From assembly GCA_902702965.1 (NCBI GenBank), contig CACRXP010000984.1:2770-66769 (forward strand): DNA of 64,000 nucleotides, read 5' to 3'. Source of the DNA: Spirometra erinaceieuropaei. Taxonomy: Eukaryota; Platyhelminthes; Cestoda; Diphyllobothriidea; Diphyllobothriidae. A model generated the notes under the pieces. That model saw nothing but the letters and a program-made list of their open reading frames with translations. It made no database searches and was not told where the DNA came from. The number at the start of each line of letters is the position of its first letter. The first letter of the stretch is position 1. Made by a program: the position numbers and the translations under genes. Positions 10,960 to 22,379 of the stretch are shown one piece after another.

Positions 10960-12652
10960 TACACTGCAAAGCAATACGGATTTGGCAGAATATTCAGCAG
11001 TTTATACCGACATTAGGAACTCATTAAAACCGCTCACTGCAGAACGGTATTTCGTACCATGTAAATTGGTTAGTCCGCATCTAACAAGCATCAGAAACCC
11101 GCTAAATAGGTAGTGATGAAACAATTGGACGCTGATCCTTAGAAAGACTTATTGCAAAGTTACCGCACAGTGTTCACACAGAAAAACTCTTATACCTGTC
11201 ATCCCGCTTGTAGGTCGTCCTACATTTATCACTGGATTCACATTAATCACGGAAGGCTCGGGTACCAACATACCAAGACACATGTAGAAGGGTAGTCACG
11301 TTCGTGTACACATTCATGATCTTACTTAAGAGCATTCTAAGTCCTGTGAAATTACAACGAACAATCTGACTGATGTGCGAACGCGCATTATTATTCTTCA
11401 CGCAAGAACCTCGAATAATACTGATTAGGCTTGGTTTTGCAAAAGTCTGCGGAGTCTGTTGAAGGCGTTATACGAAAATGAAAATACATAATGTCTAGGA
11501 ATTTCGAAATACCTCCAATTACAATTGGGCTGCTTTTCCCATATTATGATTTTGTTTTTGATTGAATCGGTTAATAAGAAATTAACTAATTTTTAGCGCC
11601 CACCGTATATTTAACGCAGTTATGTGAAATTTTAGTGCGTGCAAACGTAAGACAGTAATGCCATAGAGCGTTTAAATAAGCAGTATGAACAATTGCATGA
11701 AGAAGCTATTCACCAATGTTGACAGAATGTAACGGTCAGTTTCCAGTTGCAGAAAAGCAAAGACTTAACTTCTAATGAGTATAAATGAACTTCGATTTCA
11801 ATTTTAAATATTAACCAAGTTGAACTATAATATCAAACTCGTACGATATACTCCAGAAATACGTTGGTCACGCCAAGATGACCGTCTTTGAATAAGTTTC
11901 CTTCGACCGCTTTTGGTTACTAAGTTTCGTAAAAAGTGACTTCTTAGTTAGCGTGAAGCTGTACCATTGATTTCGATGCTTTTATATATGCACATATGTG
12001 GTATCTACAACACACACAACAGTTCTTTTCTTTAACTCATTTGATAACAAATTACGCCTTGGTCAAACTGCATACATAAAGAAAGGTTATCTCTCTGTCT
12101 TTTAAACTTTTTAAATTATGGGATTTTTAAGATGGTAAAGTGTCTGAACAGTCAGCTTCGGAAAAGCACGCTTACTGATATTGCATATAAATGGGGCCAC
12201 GTAGTTCGTATTTATTTAAGAATTTTATGATCCATATACGTCTTCTTTATTATAATATACGTGAATATATGATGTTTCTCGGACAAACGGTTGCATAGGC
12301 TACGGTTTGTTAACCCTGAATGCAATTTTAAAGGCATGCCGATGTCAAAATCATTTGGGAATCGACAAAGATTTTAAAACCGACAACTATGTTTTCCTCA
12401 AGTACACAATTTATAGTGAACGTAAATTTCTAAGCATACATAAAAAAGAATACTTTATTGACGGCTTTCTATGAAATATATTAGAATTTGAATGGTATCT
12501 TGATTTACTTCCGGAACATCGGTAGAAATGAAGCTCGATCGGCAGCCGTCAACCTGGCTTGAATGTAATATTGCATCAATAAACTGATCTTCTGAAATTT
12601 GAAAGTACATCTCAAAATTTGAGTCGGCATTTCATGGAACAGCATGCTTGCT
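10960..12652. other. No gene recognised
   Basis: AT-rich sequence with only short frames. I see no repeat family shared with the rest of the window. Confidence 0.45.
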
Positions 12653-12794
12653 GAATACTGCGACAAACGCTACCACGGCGACATACGTGCACATGTGTGT
12701 CAAGGCCATTGGTCTTCTTGGAAAAGGGTTTGAGTGACTTGTCTGACAGAGGTCTGTGAATTCCAATTTGCGGAGTTCTGGATGGGCCGATGCA
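12653..12794 (+). repeat. Direct duplication, copy 1 (about 142 bp)
   Basis: This begins GAATACTGCGACAAACG and ends GGGCCGATGCA. It is repeated in the same orientation at 13104-13246 with roughly 85% identity by eye, including the long shared run around GGAAAAGGGTTTGAGT. No coding motif is visible. The intervening 309 bp are not duplicated. Confidence 0.75.
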
Positions 12795-13103
12795 GCAGCA
12801 TATCTTAGTAAGATAAACTAAATGGCCTAACGTTCCTGTTAAGAGAACCGTTTTACGTAATTCTGTCAACTAGATGAAAATCTGGCATATCATCTTAATC
12901 ACCACCATCATCATAAGTCAGTGCCCCTTATGATTACTTTCACTCTAAAGTACATAAAATGAGAATTAAAAGGACAGATCAAATACTATCAAATGTGACT
13001 AACCGATAGGGCAGTTCGTAAAGGAAATATCATATTAAAATTGAATGACGCCAGCGGAGTTATGCTGATGCCTAGGTCTCCCCATGTGCTACAGCACGTT
13101 TCA

Positions 13104-13246
13104 TGAATACTGCGACAAACGATGCCATGGTGCTTTGCGTGCACATCTATGTCAAGGTCGTTTGTCTTTTTGGAAAAGGGTTTGAGTAACTTGTCTGACT
13201 GAGGTCAATGAATTCCAATTTGCAGAGTTCTGAATGGGCCGATGCA
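13104..13246 (+). repeat. Direct duplication, copy 2 (about 143 bp)
   Basis: Same-orientation partner of 12653-12794. Start and end points agree to within a base or two, so the duplicated unit has sharp borders. It may be a dispersed short element found twice, or a local segmental duplication. Confidence 0.75.
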
Positions 13247-13959
13247 CAGGGTAAGACGACCCCCAAAATATTCCCGGCTGACTGAGAATCGGTTTGCACT
13301 TATGCTTCATCACATGCTGCTGGTCAAATCAGCATTCAGTAGTTCAGCATACAAAACAAGCAACAATATTTACGAAACGTTTTGAGCGCAAACATAAGGC
13401 TCAAGCTACGATTTCGAATAAGTCATTGTACTGTTTTCAAGAACTTCGCAAACCTGTAAAATGATTTTTACTTCGTTTGCGTTCTCAACTAACTAACTAG
13501 AGAGAGGCATGTAGGTTCCACATGTAAAAAGGACCTCCAGTTACCCTGAACACATTTACTTTCAACTTATTCCGTGAAAATCTTCTGTCCTCACACGGTA
13601 AGCAAGACCGTTCTGCAGTACGTTCTCGTCGTGTTCCATTTGGTCTCCATGTCCGTATTAACAGATGAATATTCGGTAAGGATCAATTACACTGTCCGGT
13701 TCCAAACGGTTAGCACAGCGTGGGCATTGAAAATAAAGTGGGCCGAAAGAGGACGCTGAAAGCATTAGTATGAATGTAGCCGAGGTTTTAAAAGGCAATT
13801 CTACATGATGTTTATCTAATCTGCCACGAGAATGAAAGAGTCTATCATCCCATACTTTTTTGGATTTTCAATGAACTGGCCACGGAGAGGTCACTCACCT
13901 CACATGCTGGTCATGTCAAATCCCGAGCTCGGCTCACCTGAGAACACACACACAAGGAG
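13247..13959. other. No gene recognised
   Basis: No coding motif or repeat is recognised. A GTAAGC donor-like site at about 13602 follows a short open stretch, but no matching acceptor or domain supports an exon. Confidence 0.4.
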
Positions 13960-14300
13960 TAATCTCCTAGTTTCTCCATAGTAGTTGCTCTGTCAGCAAT
14001 TGCACCAGATCTGGTACGTGGCTTTAGACGTTTCCTACCCTCGTACTTCCCGTGCGAATCCAAACCCGTGATAAAGCAGACACGCTAGATCAACGCGATA
14101 TTGTTGACAATGACGCACTCAGGTACAATATCGTCGATGGAGATAATGCCAGAAGTGGCCCTGGCCCTATTCGACGGTCCCCCAAAAGTGCACAAAGAGT
14201 GCGACCTCGTCCGACTGATCGTACCGGTAATGACTTCCCGGCCAATGGACTGGCAAATGGGCTATTTCGACGTCTCAATTTTTTCACCTCTGATTAAGAG
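13960..14300. mobile_element. Two PLE-C fragments in opposed orientation
   Basis: The part at 13960-14045 resembles, on the minus strand, the GIY-YIG segment of PLE-C copy 2 (4735-4810). The part at about 14150-14300, on the plus strand, reads in shifted frames as the PLE finger-to-palm segment around PKVHK, then a part matching GLAKWLFRRLKFLTS in the intact copy. Together they are rearranged debris of one family abutting the non-LTR element that follows. Confidence 0.55.
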
Positions 14301-14344
14301 ACTACAGGTAGTTCATCAAAACAATTGTTGGTATAATTTGATTT

Positions 14345-15795
14345 TAAAATTTTCTGATTATGCTTTTATGCCCCATAAAATGCCTGTTCGAAGTGGTAGG
14401 TCCTGCCTCACGAATCTGCTCTTTACGCTTGAACTCTGGACCAAAGCACGTGATGAAGGCAAGGTGGTGCACGCCATCTACATCGACTTCAAGAAGGCTT
14501 TTGACAGCGTTCCTCATCAACGTCTCTTGTACAAACTGCGCAACGCTGGAATTCGTGGACGCCTTCTTGTATGGATCCAGAGCTTTTTGGCTGGACGGTC
14601 CCAGAGAGTGCAGGTCGGGCGTCAACAGTCCTCAGATGTAAGCGTGGTGAGTGGCGTCCCACAGGGCTCAGTCTTAGGTCCCACGTTATTTCTCGTTTTC
14701 ATAAATGACTGCGTCAAGGACCTAGACTGTGATGCCATCCTGTTTGCCGACGACATAAAATTGTGGGAAGTTATTCACGATGCGGCAGACGCAGACCACC
14801 TGCAAGCAAACTTGAACCGGCTCGAAGACTGGTCGAAGCGCTGGCTTATGCCCTTCAATATAAGCAAGTGTAACTTTCTTCAACTCGGCGGCTTCAGAGC
14901 CCCCAGCCCCAGGACCTACTTTCTACACGGCATACCACTGCAACAGGTTGACAGTCAGAAGGACCTGGGTGTATGGATTACATCGTCACTCAAACCAACA
15001 CTGCACTGCGCGAAGGCGGCTAAATTGGCTACGGCCACATTGCAACTCGTTAGGCGAGCATTTATGGGATTTGACCCTGACTGCTTTTCCAAAATATTTG
15101 GCACCTTCGTGCGACCTCATCTAGAATACGCCATACAGGCGTGGAGACCCTGGACTGCCAAGGATTATACCGTCTTGGAAAAGGTCCAGAGACGGGCGAC
15201 CAAAATGACACAAGGTCTGGGAGCACTGCCCTATGAAACCAGACTGTCAATCCTCAACCTGTTTCCCCTTTCCTACAGGCAATTACGTGGTGACCTTATA
15301 CTAGCATTTCGCATCATCAACGGCCTAGACTGTTGTTTAGATTCCACTGATTATTTCACCCAAGCTAACACGCCCAATTTGCGCGGTCATCCCCTAAAAC
15401 TACGCGCAGGGAAATCAAGAACCAATGGACGAAAGTCCTTTTTCAGTAACAGAGTGGTTGCAGCCTGGAATGCCCTGCCTACCGATGTTGTAACCTCCTC
15501 CTGTGTGAACTCCTTCAAGTGTAGACTTGACCTGCATCAAGCTTCCCAATTACCACCCCCACATCCACTCACATAACCCGGTACCATCTTATACGTGTTT
15601 ATACTACTTGTAATTAGTAAGTAACCATTAATGATTACTCTTTTTCGACTAGCTGCCAGCTGTCCGCGAGTATGTATAAAATCCCTTTTTCACCTTCCCA
15701 TTTATCAATGTTTTTCTCCGACGACTTGTAACCAAGAGGGAGTTCAAAGGCGTTTGTCTATATTTCCCTTAATAAACTGATACTGATACTGATAT
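14345..15795 (+). mobile_element. 5'-truncated non-LTR retroelement (CR1/Jockey-like)
   Basis: The element keeps the RT from just before the fingers, the post-RT region, a 3' UTR, an AATAAA signal (about 15770) and a tail of three CTGATA units (about 15777-15795). Short tandem tails and 5' truncation are typical of target-primed non-LTR elements such as CR1. The 5' break lies between 14300 and 14380, next to PLE debris. Confidence 0.8.
14380..15576 (+). CDS. Non-LTR reverse transcriptase (C-terminal part, open)
   Basis: About 398 codons are open to TAA. Motifs in order are RSGRSCLTNLLFTLE (fingers), AIYIDFKKAFDSVPH (motif A with Asp), SGVPQGSVLGP (motif B), LFADDIKLW (motif C with both Asp), then DLGVWI and the thumb/post-RT region with EYAIQAW and SFFSNRVVAAWN. 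The endonuclease and the N-terminal RT part are missing, so the copy cannot move by itself. The frame is nonetheless free of stops, which suggests a recent insertion. The ATG at 14380 is only the first Met in the conserved region, not a native start. It differs clearly from the second non-LTR element at 35.6 kb. Confidence 0.85.
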   Translation: MPVRSGRSCLTNLLFTLELWTKARDEGKVVHAIYIDFKKAFDSVPHQRLLYKLRNAGIRGRLLVWIQSFLAGRSQRVQVGRQQSSDVSVVSGVPQGSVLGPTLFLVFINDCVKDLDCDAILFADDIKLWEVIHDAADADHLQANLNRLEDWSKRWLMPFNISKCNFLQLGGFRAPSPRTYFLHGIPLQQVDSQKDLGVWITSSLKPTLHCAKAAKLATATLQLVRRAFMGFDPDCFSKIFGTFVRPHLEYAIQAWRPWTAKDYTVLEKVQRRATKMTQGLGALPYETRLSILNLFPLSYRQLRGDLILAFRIINGLDCCLDSTDYFTQANTPNLRGHPLKLRAGKSRTNGRKSFFSNRVVAAWNALPTDVVTSSCVNSFKCRLDLHQASQLPPPHPLT

Positions 15796-16079
15796 ATTTG
15801 CTAATGTTACTTGTAACGTTAAAAATATGGCTCAAACGAACTGCAACAATTTATGAACGCCATATTGCCTCATTTAATACTGACGATAAATGTGCGGTTT
15901 TGCGTACGTGGATTATATATGATTTGTAGTTTGGAAACTGTGTATGCAAGTGTTACGACAGCTCGCGAATTAAAAAACTTTTTGAAAACGGCAGTAATCC
16001 TTTTCACTGAGTATAACAATGTAATAAGTAGCTTTTCTACCAAATGCCCGAAAGTATAAATATCTGCTGCATCTTTACT

Positions 16080-16336
16080 ATGAAGTATGATTGAATTTAA
16101 GAACACCAAAATTCAATAAGAAGAATGCACGGTAGTTAAGTAGTCAGTTTTACGGCGTTTGGCTTTTGCATGCGGCGGAAAGGAAGTTCGTTTGAAATCC
16201 GACATCTCGATGTTTATCAATTATTATAGAATTTCATTGCCTGATGATTAATGTTACAACCCTACCGAAGTTATCTTTCGAAACTAAACCACATTTCAGC
16301 ATTTCAGTTAAACTTTAAGGGGTAGCACGCCTACTG
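16080..16336. mobile_element. TIR element, right arm only
   Basis: The stretch ends CCTACTG followed by TA (16337-16338), the terminus of the TIR family. It carries the family phrases CATTTCAGCATTTCAG and CATGCGGC. I do not find its left arm; the non-LTR insertion upstream may have separated or replaced it. Confidence 0.45.
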
Positions 16337-16374
16337 TACTTTCAATAGAGATTCCGCCTAAAATAGAGTTGCGC

Positions 16375-16510
16375 TCAAGCGGTAAATGGAGCATTCCAAT
16401 GCCAACTTGAGTTCAGAAGATGAAGATGCGATCATTTGAAAAAGAAATCTATTGGCATGACGTTTCAACTTCTCACTCGAGTCCATCATCAGAGACATTC
16501 GCAGATAAAG
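16375..16510 (-). ncRNA. Hammerhead-like core in a solitary PLE-C tail
   Basis: The minus strand carries CTGATGA at 16492-16486, a weakened stem II (GGACTC against AAGTTG), and GAAACGTC at 16466-16459, followed by the family tail (ATGATCGCATC). No RT frame lies upstream on this strand, so it is an isolated tail. One stem-I base and stem II are mutated, so cleavage is doubtful. Confidence 0.55.
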
Positions 16511-16514
16511 CTCT

Positions 16515-17339
16515 GCGAATGCCACTTTCAATTTCAAGACTGAGTCAGATATTTTAGTTTTAATAAGTGTCAAGCGTCAATAATGTATCATAAAAATTCC
16601 CTGCCCTCAACGCTTGCGCGCAGCACTCAACGAACTCGCTATTCATGTGATTTGCTTCCGCTTGGCTGGGAGTTGGCTTCTTAATTAGTCCCACATTTAT
16701 GGATAGAATATTTCACTTTTTAACTCCTCACAGAAAGACATGTGAGTGGTACCTCGAAAGAGCGAATCCTCAGGCAGTTCAGTTGTTAAAATGTAAGAAA
16801 TCTTAAAGCGTTATCAGGAACCATTTAGGAAGCACCACAGAAAGCTGCCAGTTCAATCATCAATTGATCAAATTTGCCGACTCGCTCAATAAAGCGTACA
16901 GGTTCCACCAAATCTGATACGGGCAACCAAATGACCTATCAGATATTTATTAGAATTCAATCTAGAATCTTCCAAATTACTACAATTTTCAAATAATTGA
17001 CTGGTGTTCCTGGCAAATATAAATAATTAATTCAGTCTATTTGTCGACATTCAGCTGGCATGCATGCATATTAACCCGCGAAAAATTGGAAAGTTTAGAG
17101 AACCGCCAAGGAACAGCCTGCAGCCGAAAAGTTAAACATGATTTGATAAAAAATGCTAGCTCAGCGTCAGCAAGAAATGGTATCCACTAAATCAGATCCA
17201 GTAAGCTTATTTCCCAGCCGGCATTGCCTACGTCCACAATGAGCAATCTACCGGATAACTGCCAGGCTCAAGTACTTAAAAGATTTACGCAAGATTGCAT
17301 GATTCATTCGATTAAAATGTTAAAAAGATTGGCGACCTG
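16515..17339. other. No gene recognised
   Basis: Only short frames are present. The stretch lies between the PLE tail and the Gypsy LTR and is probably host flank of the LTR element. Confidence 0.4.
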
Positions 17340-17776
17340 CTGTAATTCGAAACCGCTATAAATAGGGCAAGCCTTGCGTATGGCCAAAGTATTATCCAGT
17401 TTGCAACGAGGTCAGGCGTCATCTGTGTGTTCAATTCAATTTCGGTCAAGTTGTCTACTAACGCTACCTCAAGACATTAAATTCAACAAGTTAGATACAG
17501 TAGGCCTTTAGCGAACTAGTTAAGTAATAACTCGATCTCACTCAATGACAACGTTGAGAAAAGCCCAACAAAACCGTCTCACAAGAACGTACTTAACTGC
17601 CAACCCCACCCAGAGAAGAGATTAGGCAATGGGTGAAAAGTTAGTTGATCAAACGAAAACTAACGAAAAAAAACAACTTAGACAATAATGGATGAATGCG
17701 AGTCTAGAAAATGCCTAGCAAGTAGAATAACTACAAAAGGCAGCATATAAATAAAATATGACAGGTAGATATTACA
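17340..17776 (-). repeat. Probable 3' LTR of the Gypsy relic
   Basis: Read on the minus strand the segment starts TGTAATATC and ends GAATTACA, giving the TG...CA inverted ends of an LTR. Just before it on that strand is a purine-rich run (AGGCGGGG) that would serve as polypurine tract. The length is about 437 bp. No second copy exists in the window, so assignment rests on the ends, the purine tract and the position right after pol. A TATAAATAG motif at 17358-17366 lies on the other strand and may be chance. Confidence 0.45.
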
Positions 17777-17839
17777 GTACCCCGCCTATAACGGAGGCCG
17801 GCGCAAAATGACGCAGAAAACAAATGCAATGTTAACAAA

Positions 17840-19915
17840 CTTGATTAATAAGGCTGTCCGAAAAGTGGACGCGACGGCCACTTCGTGTGGTGCAAATGCC
17901 AGTGGCGTTGTTAGAGTTAGAGTCGGAGGCGGTTGAGGGAATTGGGCCAGGATTGCGTTGGGAAGGTGGAAGAGTATGAGATGGGAAGTTAGAGGGGTAT
18001 GCGGTCCGCACAGTAATGTCTTTGAATCAGGTCCAGCGCCTCCTCTGCGACAGAGACCACATCCTCCTTGTCATCGCGAAGCATCCCGCAGATCTAGGTG
18101 TTGAGTGTGAGCATACGGAACGATCGAACACATGAGTGCAGGTGTCCAGGCCTTTACCAAGATAAGATTGGATCGTGGATGTTCGAGGCAGAACAGGGGA
18201 AAGCGAGACATGAATTGCCGCAGACCATGTACACAATTGTCAGGGGCCTCGTCGGCACCACAGGAGGTTGGCCTGATCATCTCGCCTGGTAGTCATAGGG
18301 TAGTGCCGAAAAACGTCAGCTGCACTACAGTCTAAATCCGACTTCACAGCTGAGCGAAAGTTCAGGAGAGCAGGGAAAAGTTTGTCCAACCAGTTTTCCG
18401 TGTCTCCTGCCGCACGCAGGGCGGTCTTTAGCAGGCAATGGTAACACCCAACCATATCGGTGGCAACTGCGTGGTAGGCAGTCGTGCGAATGCGTTATCA
18501 GCCAAGATAATTGAGGAGCATGTGTAAGGGTGTAGACGCTAATTGGGCAACACGATCATTTGTAACGATGGAGGGCGCAACAAAGATGGCAGCTCAACGA
18601 CAGACGAAAGACTTCACAAAGGTCTCAGCCGGCACGTTCGGAAAAGGAATAACTTCAGCCCAGTGGGTCTGCCTATCAACACAGGTAGAAAGCTGATTAT
18701 AGCTATCAGATGGAGACCAGGGGCGTACGACATGCAGGTGCAAATGGCTGAAACGTGCTTTGAGGCTGGGAAAAGTGTCAGGCGGGGACATGTTGTGAAG
18801 TTGCACCTTGTTTTGCTGACAGCTCAGACACTACCGGGACGTCTTTCTTCATGCCAGGCCAGATGAACTTTTCCGCAAGGAGTTCGGATCTGAGGGTGGA
18901 AGAGTCCATGCAGCGTTTCAAACGCAGATCGACGCATGGAGACGGGCAGGAAAGGCCGATGAAACGGAGTCGAGACGGCACCAAGTATGCTATCAGAGCC
19001 GGTGTTCAGATGATCATCTTCGAGTTGGAGACCGCTAACAGACTCGTCGTCAGGACAACGGACTCGCTGTTGTACAGCCGCCATGGAGTCAAGGTTGATC
19101 CGGTGTGAGAGACGGATAGAAAATAGTGAGGGCCTATACAGCATATCTGCCATCGCAATTTTCGTGCCAACAATGTAGCGGACGTCGTTGGTGAGCGGGG
19201 AAATGTAGAGCAGGAGGGCGATCTTTTTCGGATTGTAGGAGTGGGAACGAAAAACGAAAGTCAGCGGCTTGTGGTTCGTGAAAACGGTGATGCCCCAACC
19301 TTGAAGGAAATGCCAGCACAGCTCGGTAGGAACCGACAGCAAAAAACTGCCAAAGAATCGCTGCAACTGACGCTTGGTAGTTGGTTGAGGGAAATCACGA
19401 ATTGCTTCAATCTTGGAGGGGAGGGGACACATACCTTCGACGTCGACATGATGACCGAGAAACTCGAGCGAATGCGCACCCACAATTCAGTTGGAAGAGT
19501 TGATGAAAACGCCAAATTTCAAAGGCGGTCAAATACCAAAGCAAAATGCTTTTTGTGTCCATTCTCATTACAGCTGGCCACCAAGAGTTCATAGATGTAA
19601 CGTTAATAAAGGGTAGGCCACGTACGACATGGCAGATAAACCTCTGGAACGTTTGCGCGGCATAACATAGAACGAATGGAATGTGGATGAATTCGAAGAG
19701 AACGAAGGTTGTGGTAATGGCAGTTTTTGGAATATCCTCTGTTGCGACCGGAATCTGATGAAAAGCACGCACCAGATCAATCGTTGAGAAAATCGCTTTG
19801 CCGAAAAATGCTCCAACAATACTCTGAAGATTAGGTACGGGATACAAATCGGGAATTGTTGCATTGTTAAGAGCAATAGATTTACTTCGATAGTTTTCAA
19901 AGCCCTCCGATAAAA
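17840..19915 (-). pseudogene. Ty3/Gypsy pol polyprotein relic
   Basis: From high to low coordinate the minus strand gives the following parts in shifting frames. RT: ALNNATIPDLYPVPN, then FSTIDLVRAFHQIPV, PKTAITTTF and AAQTFQRF. RT thumb: LEFLGHHVDVEG, then PLPSKIEAIRDFPQPTTKRQ. A shortened RNase H follows (VFTNHKPLTFVFRSHSY). The integrase shows a zinc-region piece (SELLAEKFIWPGMKKDV), a core (LSTCVDRQTHWAEVIPFP) and a segment with IRTTAYH. The tail reads TRSGRRVHFSDS. The catalytic YIDD box is replaced by YIYE, and the integrase core has lost a conserved Asp (HLHVVRP). Gag and protease are absent; the copy is 5' truncated near 19.9 kb. The layout fits the LTR elements common in flatworms. 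It is inactive. Confidence 0.85.
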
Positions 19916-20233
19916 GTGAAATGTACTCAGGTGTTTTTCATTGAAAGGAAAGTAATTTGCCATCGATAGTTTTATTAAATAGATTTGGCAGGACTTGAAA
20001 GTCTATGTTCCATATCCACTGCTAACCGTGGTAGTACACTTGCTAACATAAAGGTTATTTAATAAAACGAAATGTTTTATCAATGCTTAAAAGTCATATT
20101 AGTATATCTGTGCGATCTGGTGCCCTTAAGTTCATTAATAACGCAGACAGTGATTTCTATGTTTAAATGGGCTGGAATTGTTTTGCCGTTTGGAAAACTA
20201 TACCTGATGTACCTGCTGTACAAGTTGCCGGCG

Positions 20234-20301
20234 AAGGTAGTTGACGGCTGGTTTGCTACGTGTATCTTGAATTTTATTAATTGTCTTTCGTCAACTACCT
20301 T
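20234..20301. repeat. 13-bp inverted repeat
   Basis: AAGGTAGTTGACG at 20234-20246 is perfectly inverted at 20289-20301, giving a possible hairpin with a 42-nt loop. It may be part of an unrecognised transposon end. No function is assigned. Confidence 0.4.
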
Positions 20302-20329
20302 AGGCACATGGCTTTGAATCCCTAGGGAC

Positions 20330-20830
20330 AGTGTTGACTATTTAGGTAAAAAAAGTGTTGTCTATAAGATCCCAAGTACCAGTTACGATGCCGTCTACTG
20401 TAGCCAGACGGGGAAGTCTGTCTCAACCCGTTTATATAATCATTACTTAGCGGCGAGTGACAAGATCATATATCCCAAGTACCCATGCATACACTGGACA
20501 CTGAACATAGATTTGCATGAGAGAACACGCGCATTTTTGGCGCCGTGAATTCCTGGAAGCAGTAGACTCAGATGAGTTACGCATCAACCGGTATATCGAT
20601 CTGGATGTCACATAGAAAATCGTTAAGGAGAGATTTAAACTGGCCCAACCAATTCCGGGAAGATGACTTTAGTCAATCATATAACCACTGATAAGAAGTT
20701 GATTGTTTTTTCACGCCCGTTTTCTGAAGATGTGTTGGGTAACCAGTCGTGAGAATTCTCTGTTTCCTTATGAACTTTACTTAAATAGCTTTATCTCTTG
20801 GGATGTCTGTTTTCCAATTCGCATATATAT
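20330..20830 (+). mobile_element. Penelope-like family A, 3' fragment
   Basis: The frame gives a GIY-YIG start (VVYKIPSTSYDAVYCSQTGK) with stops further on. The tail ends GGGATGTCTGTTTTCC followed by CATATATAT. This matches the end of the full PLE-A at 61.17-61.70 kb. It is followed at once by a TIR-element arm that starts at the TA-rich end. Confidence 0.65.
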
Positions 20831-20840
20831 TTATGTAAAC

Positions 20841-21150
20841 TCTAAGTGGACTAACTCGTGAAATGTCAACCGAAATTCCGAAATGGGTTTACATTTCGAG
20901 AAGATTTATTAAGTACAGTTGTATAACTTATCATAATACAGCATATGCCTATAACAATTTAATCACCTCGGAATGTCAGCTATGGAATGGTCTTACTTTG
21001 GGCTACCTATACAAATAACATTCTATAAAAAATGGCAACTTATTTAGCAGAAGAATTTCATGGATTTCCGAGAACCTTAAACTTTAATGATACTTCGCTA
21101 AATACATGCATAAAGGAATTCATTTTACTGCTCATTTGATATTAACTAAT
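20841..21150. mobile_element. TIR element, left arm only
   Basis: It starts with TCTAAGTGGACTAACTCG then TGAAATGTCAACC, the TIR-family terminus, and carries the usual interior phrases such as the AAAAATGGCAACTTA run near 21030. No matching right arm follows before the next repeat. Confidence 0.45.
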
Positions 21151-21309
21151 GTATTATTTGACAACTGTTAACGAAATGTAAGGCTCCTTCCACGACCTAA
21201 AATCGCGAACGTCATCCGCCGGATTCATTGTAACTCCGGCGAAGTCAACTACAGTGTGGAGACTAAACATCATAACCAATAACTAATGTGAGACGCATTT
21301 TAACACTCA

Positions 21310-21397
21310 CTTTCGACGTTAAAGCTTATTTGCTTTTGAAACGTCAAGGCAATGAAACTATGGTTCCTGGGATCGTCTCTTGCTCTTCTCATATATA
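21310..21397 (+). mobile_element. PLE tail with degraded hammerhead core
   Basis: GAAACGTC at 21338-21345, preceded by an AAGC/GCTTT stem-II-like hairpin and followed by ATGGTTCCTGGGATCG and CTCTTCTCATATATA, matches the reverse complement of 61793-61864 (PLE-D tail). The CTGATGA box is lost. This explains the signal-peptide-like frame that starts at the ATG near 21352. A TIR element has inserted at its terminal TATATA. Confidence 0.6.
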
Positions 21398-22379
21398 CAG
21401 TAAGTGACTAATCTCTTGAAATATTAGCCAAACTTTTTGAGTTTTCGATTAGGAAGGACTAATTAGGTCAGGTCGCAAAATTTATTATCCCGCGGCATAA
21501 TCCTATATTATTTCTGACTCAGCATGATGTTGGCTTTTGAATGTAGTTTTTTCAACCTCCTGTAAAAATCGTATTCGGAAAAAAATTATTACTCAACCGG
21601 CATGCAATTTTTTCACGGTTTTTCGATGGTCTTATAAATTTAAATGTATTTTTTAAAAATATGCATTAAAATATTTTTTTATTTTACTCATTTTATAGCG
21701 GATCACGTCATCGTCCTATTTTATACTCCAAGATTGATTATAAGTAGGTTTCAAACCAGTTTTCTAATTCCCGAATAACTTGGAGCTTGATCAGCCGTTG
21801 GGTTAACGTCTAGTGATTTCACTTTACAGGGCGCATGTTTTCTGCGTAAGGAAAAGCATATTTTCTTCTCTTTCCTCAAAAAGATGCCAAACTGACTACG
21901 AATAATTTTGTGATGAATGCGGACTATGTCGTAAATTTTAGGAGAATCAGTGGTAAACAGACAGGCATAAGGGCTTATGAATGGACATTGCACGGTCTTA
22001 AAAGCCTTATAATTAAAAATTGTTTCACAATCTACTCGCACTCTTGTCTCGAGTATAAGATACGAAGATGGGGTGATTCCTTTTCAAACGGGCGAGGAAA
22101 AAAAAATCTATGGTCGTTTTTCTAAAAAATATACTTGGATTTATAATACTATCGAGCATCAGAGGGGAGAATGCATTCAAATTAAGTTGTTATTTTTTTG
22201 CCCAGTACACTTTTTATAGGAGCTTGTGAAGAAGTGCATTCAAAAGCCATTCAAGCCAGAAACACCATAGGAACATGCCACGGAACAATCAATAATACAA
22301 CCCGACCAAGGTAATTATTACTTGTCGAAAAGGCATTTCAGAATGTTGATCAACGTCTAAAGAGATCGGCCACTCACTG
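21398..22379. mobile_element. Non-autonomous TIR element with TA duplication
   Basis: The left end CAGTAAGTGACTAATCTC and the right end GAGATCGGCCACTCACTG are imperfect inverted copies, each flanked by TA (21396-21397 and 22380-22381). The inverted arms run about 400 bp. The centre has no transposase. The left terminus happens to contain a consensus splice-donor sequence (GTAAGT). Confidence 0.65.

Noticed and set aside
17358..17366. TATAAATAG on the plus strand as a gene promoter.
   Set aside because: It falls inside the proposed minus-strand LTR, in the wrong orientation for the element, and no plus-strand gene follows.
21352..21400. A signal-peptide-like frame (MKLWFLGSSLALLIYT) followed by GTAAGT, resembling a first exon.
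   Set aside because: The stretch matches the PLE tail at 61793-61840 base for base in layout, and the donor is the terminus of a TIR element. It is repeat sequence, not an exon.
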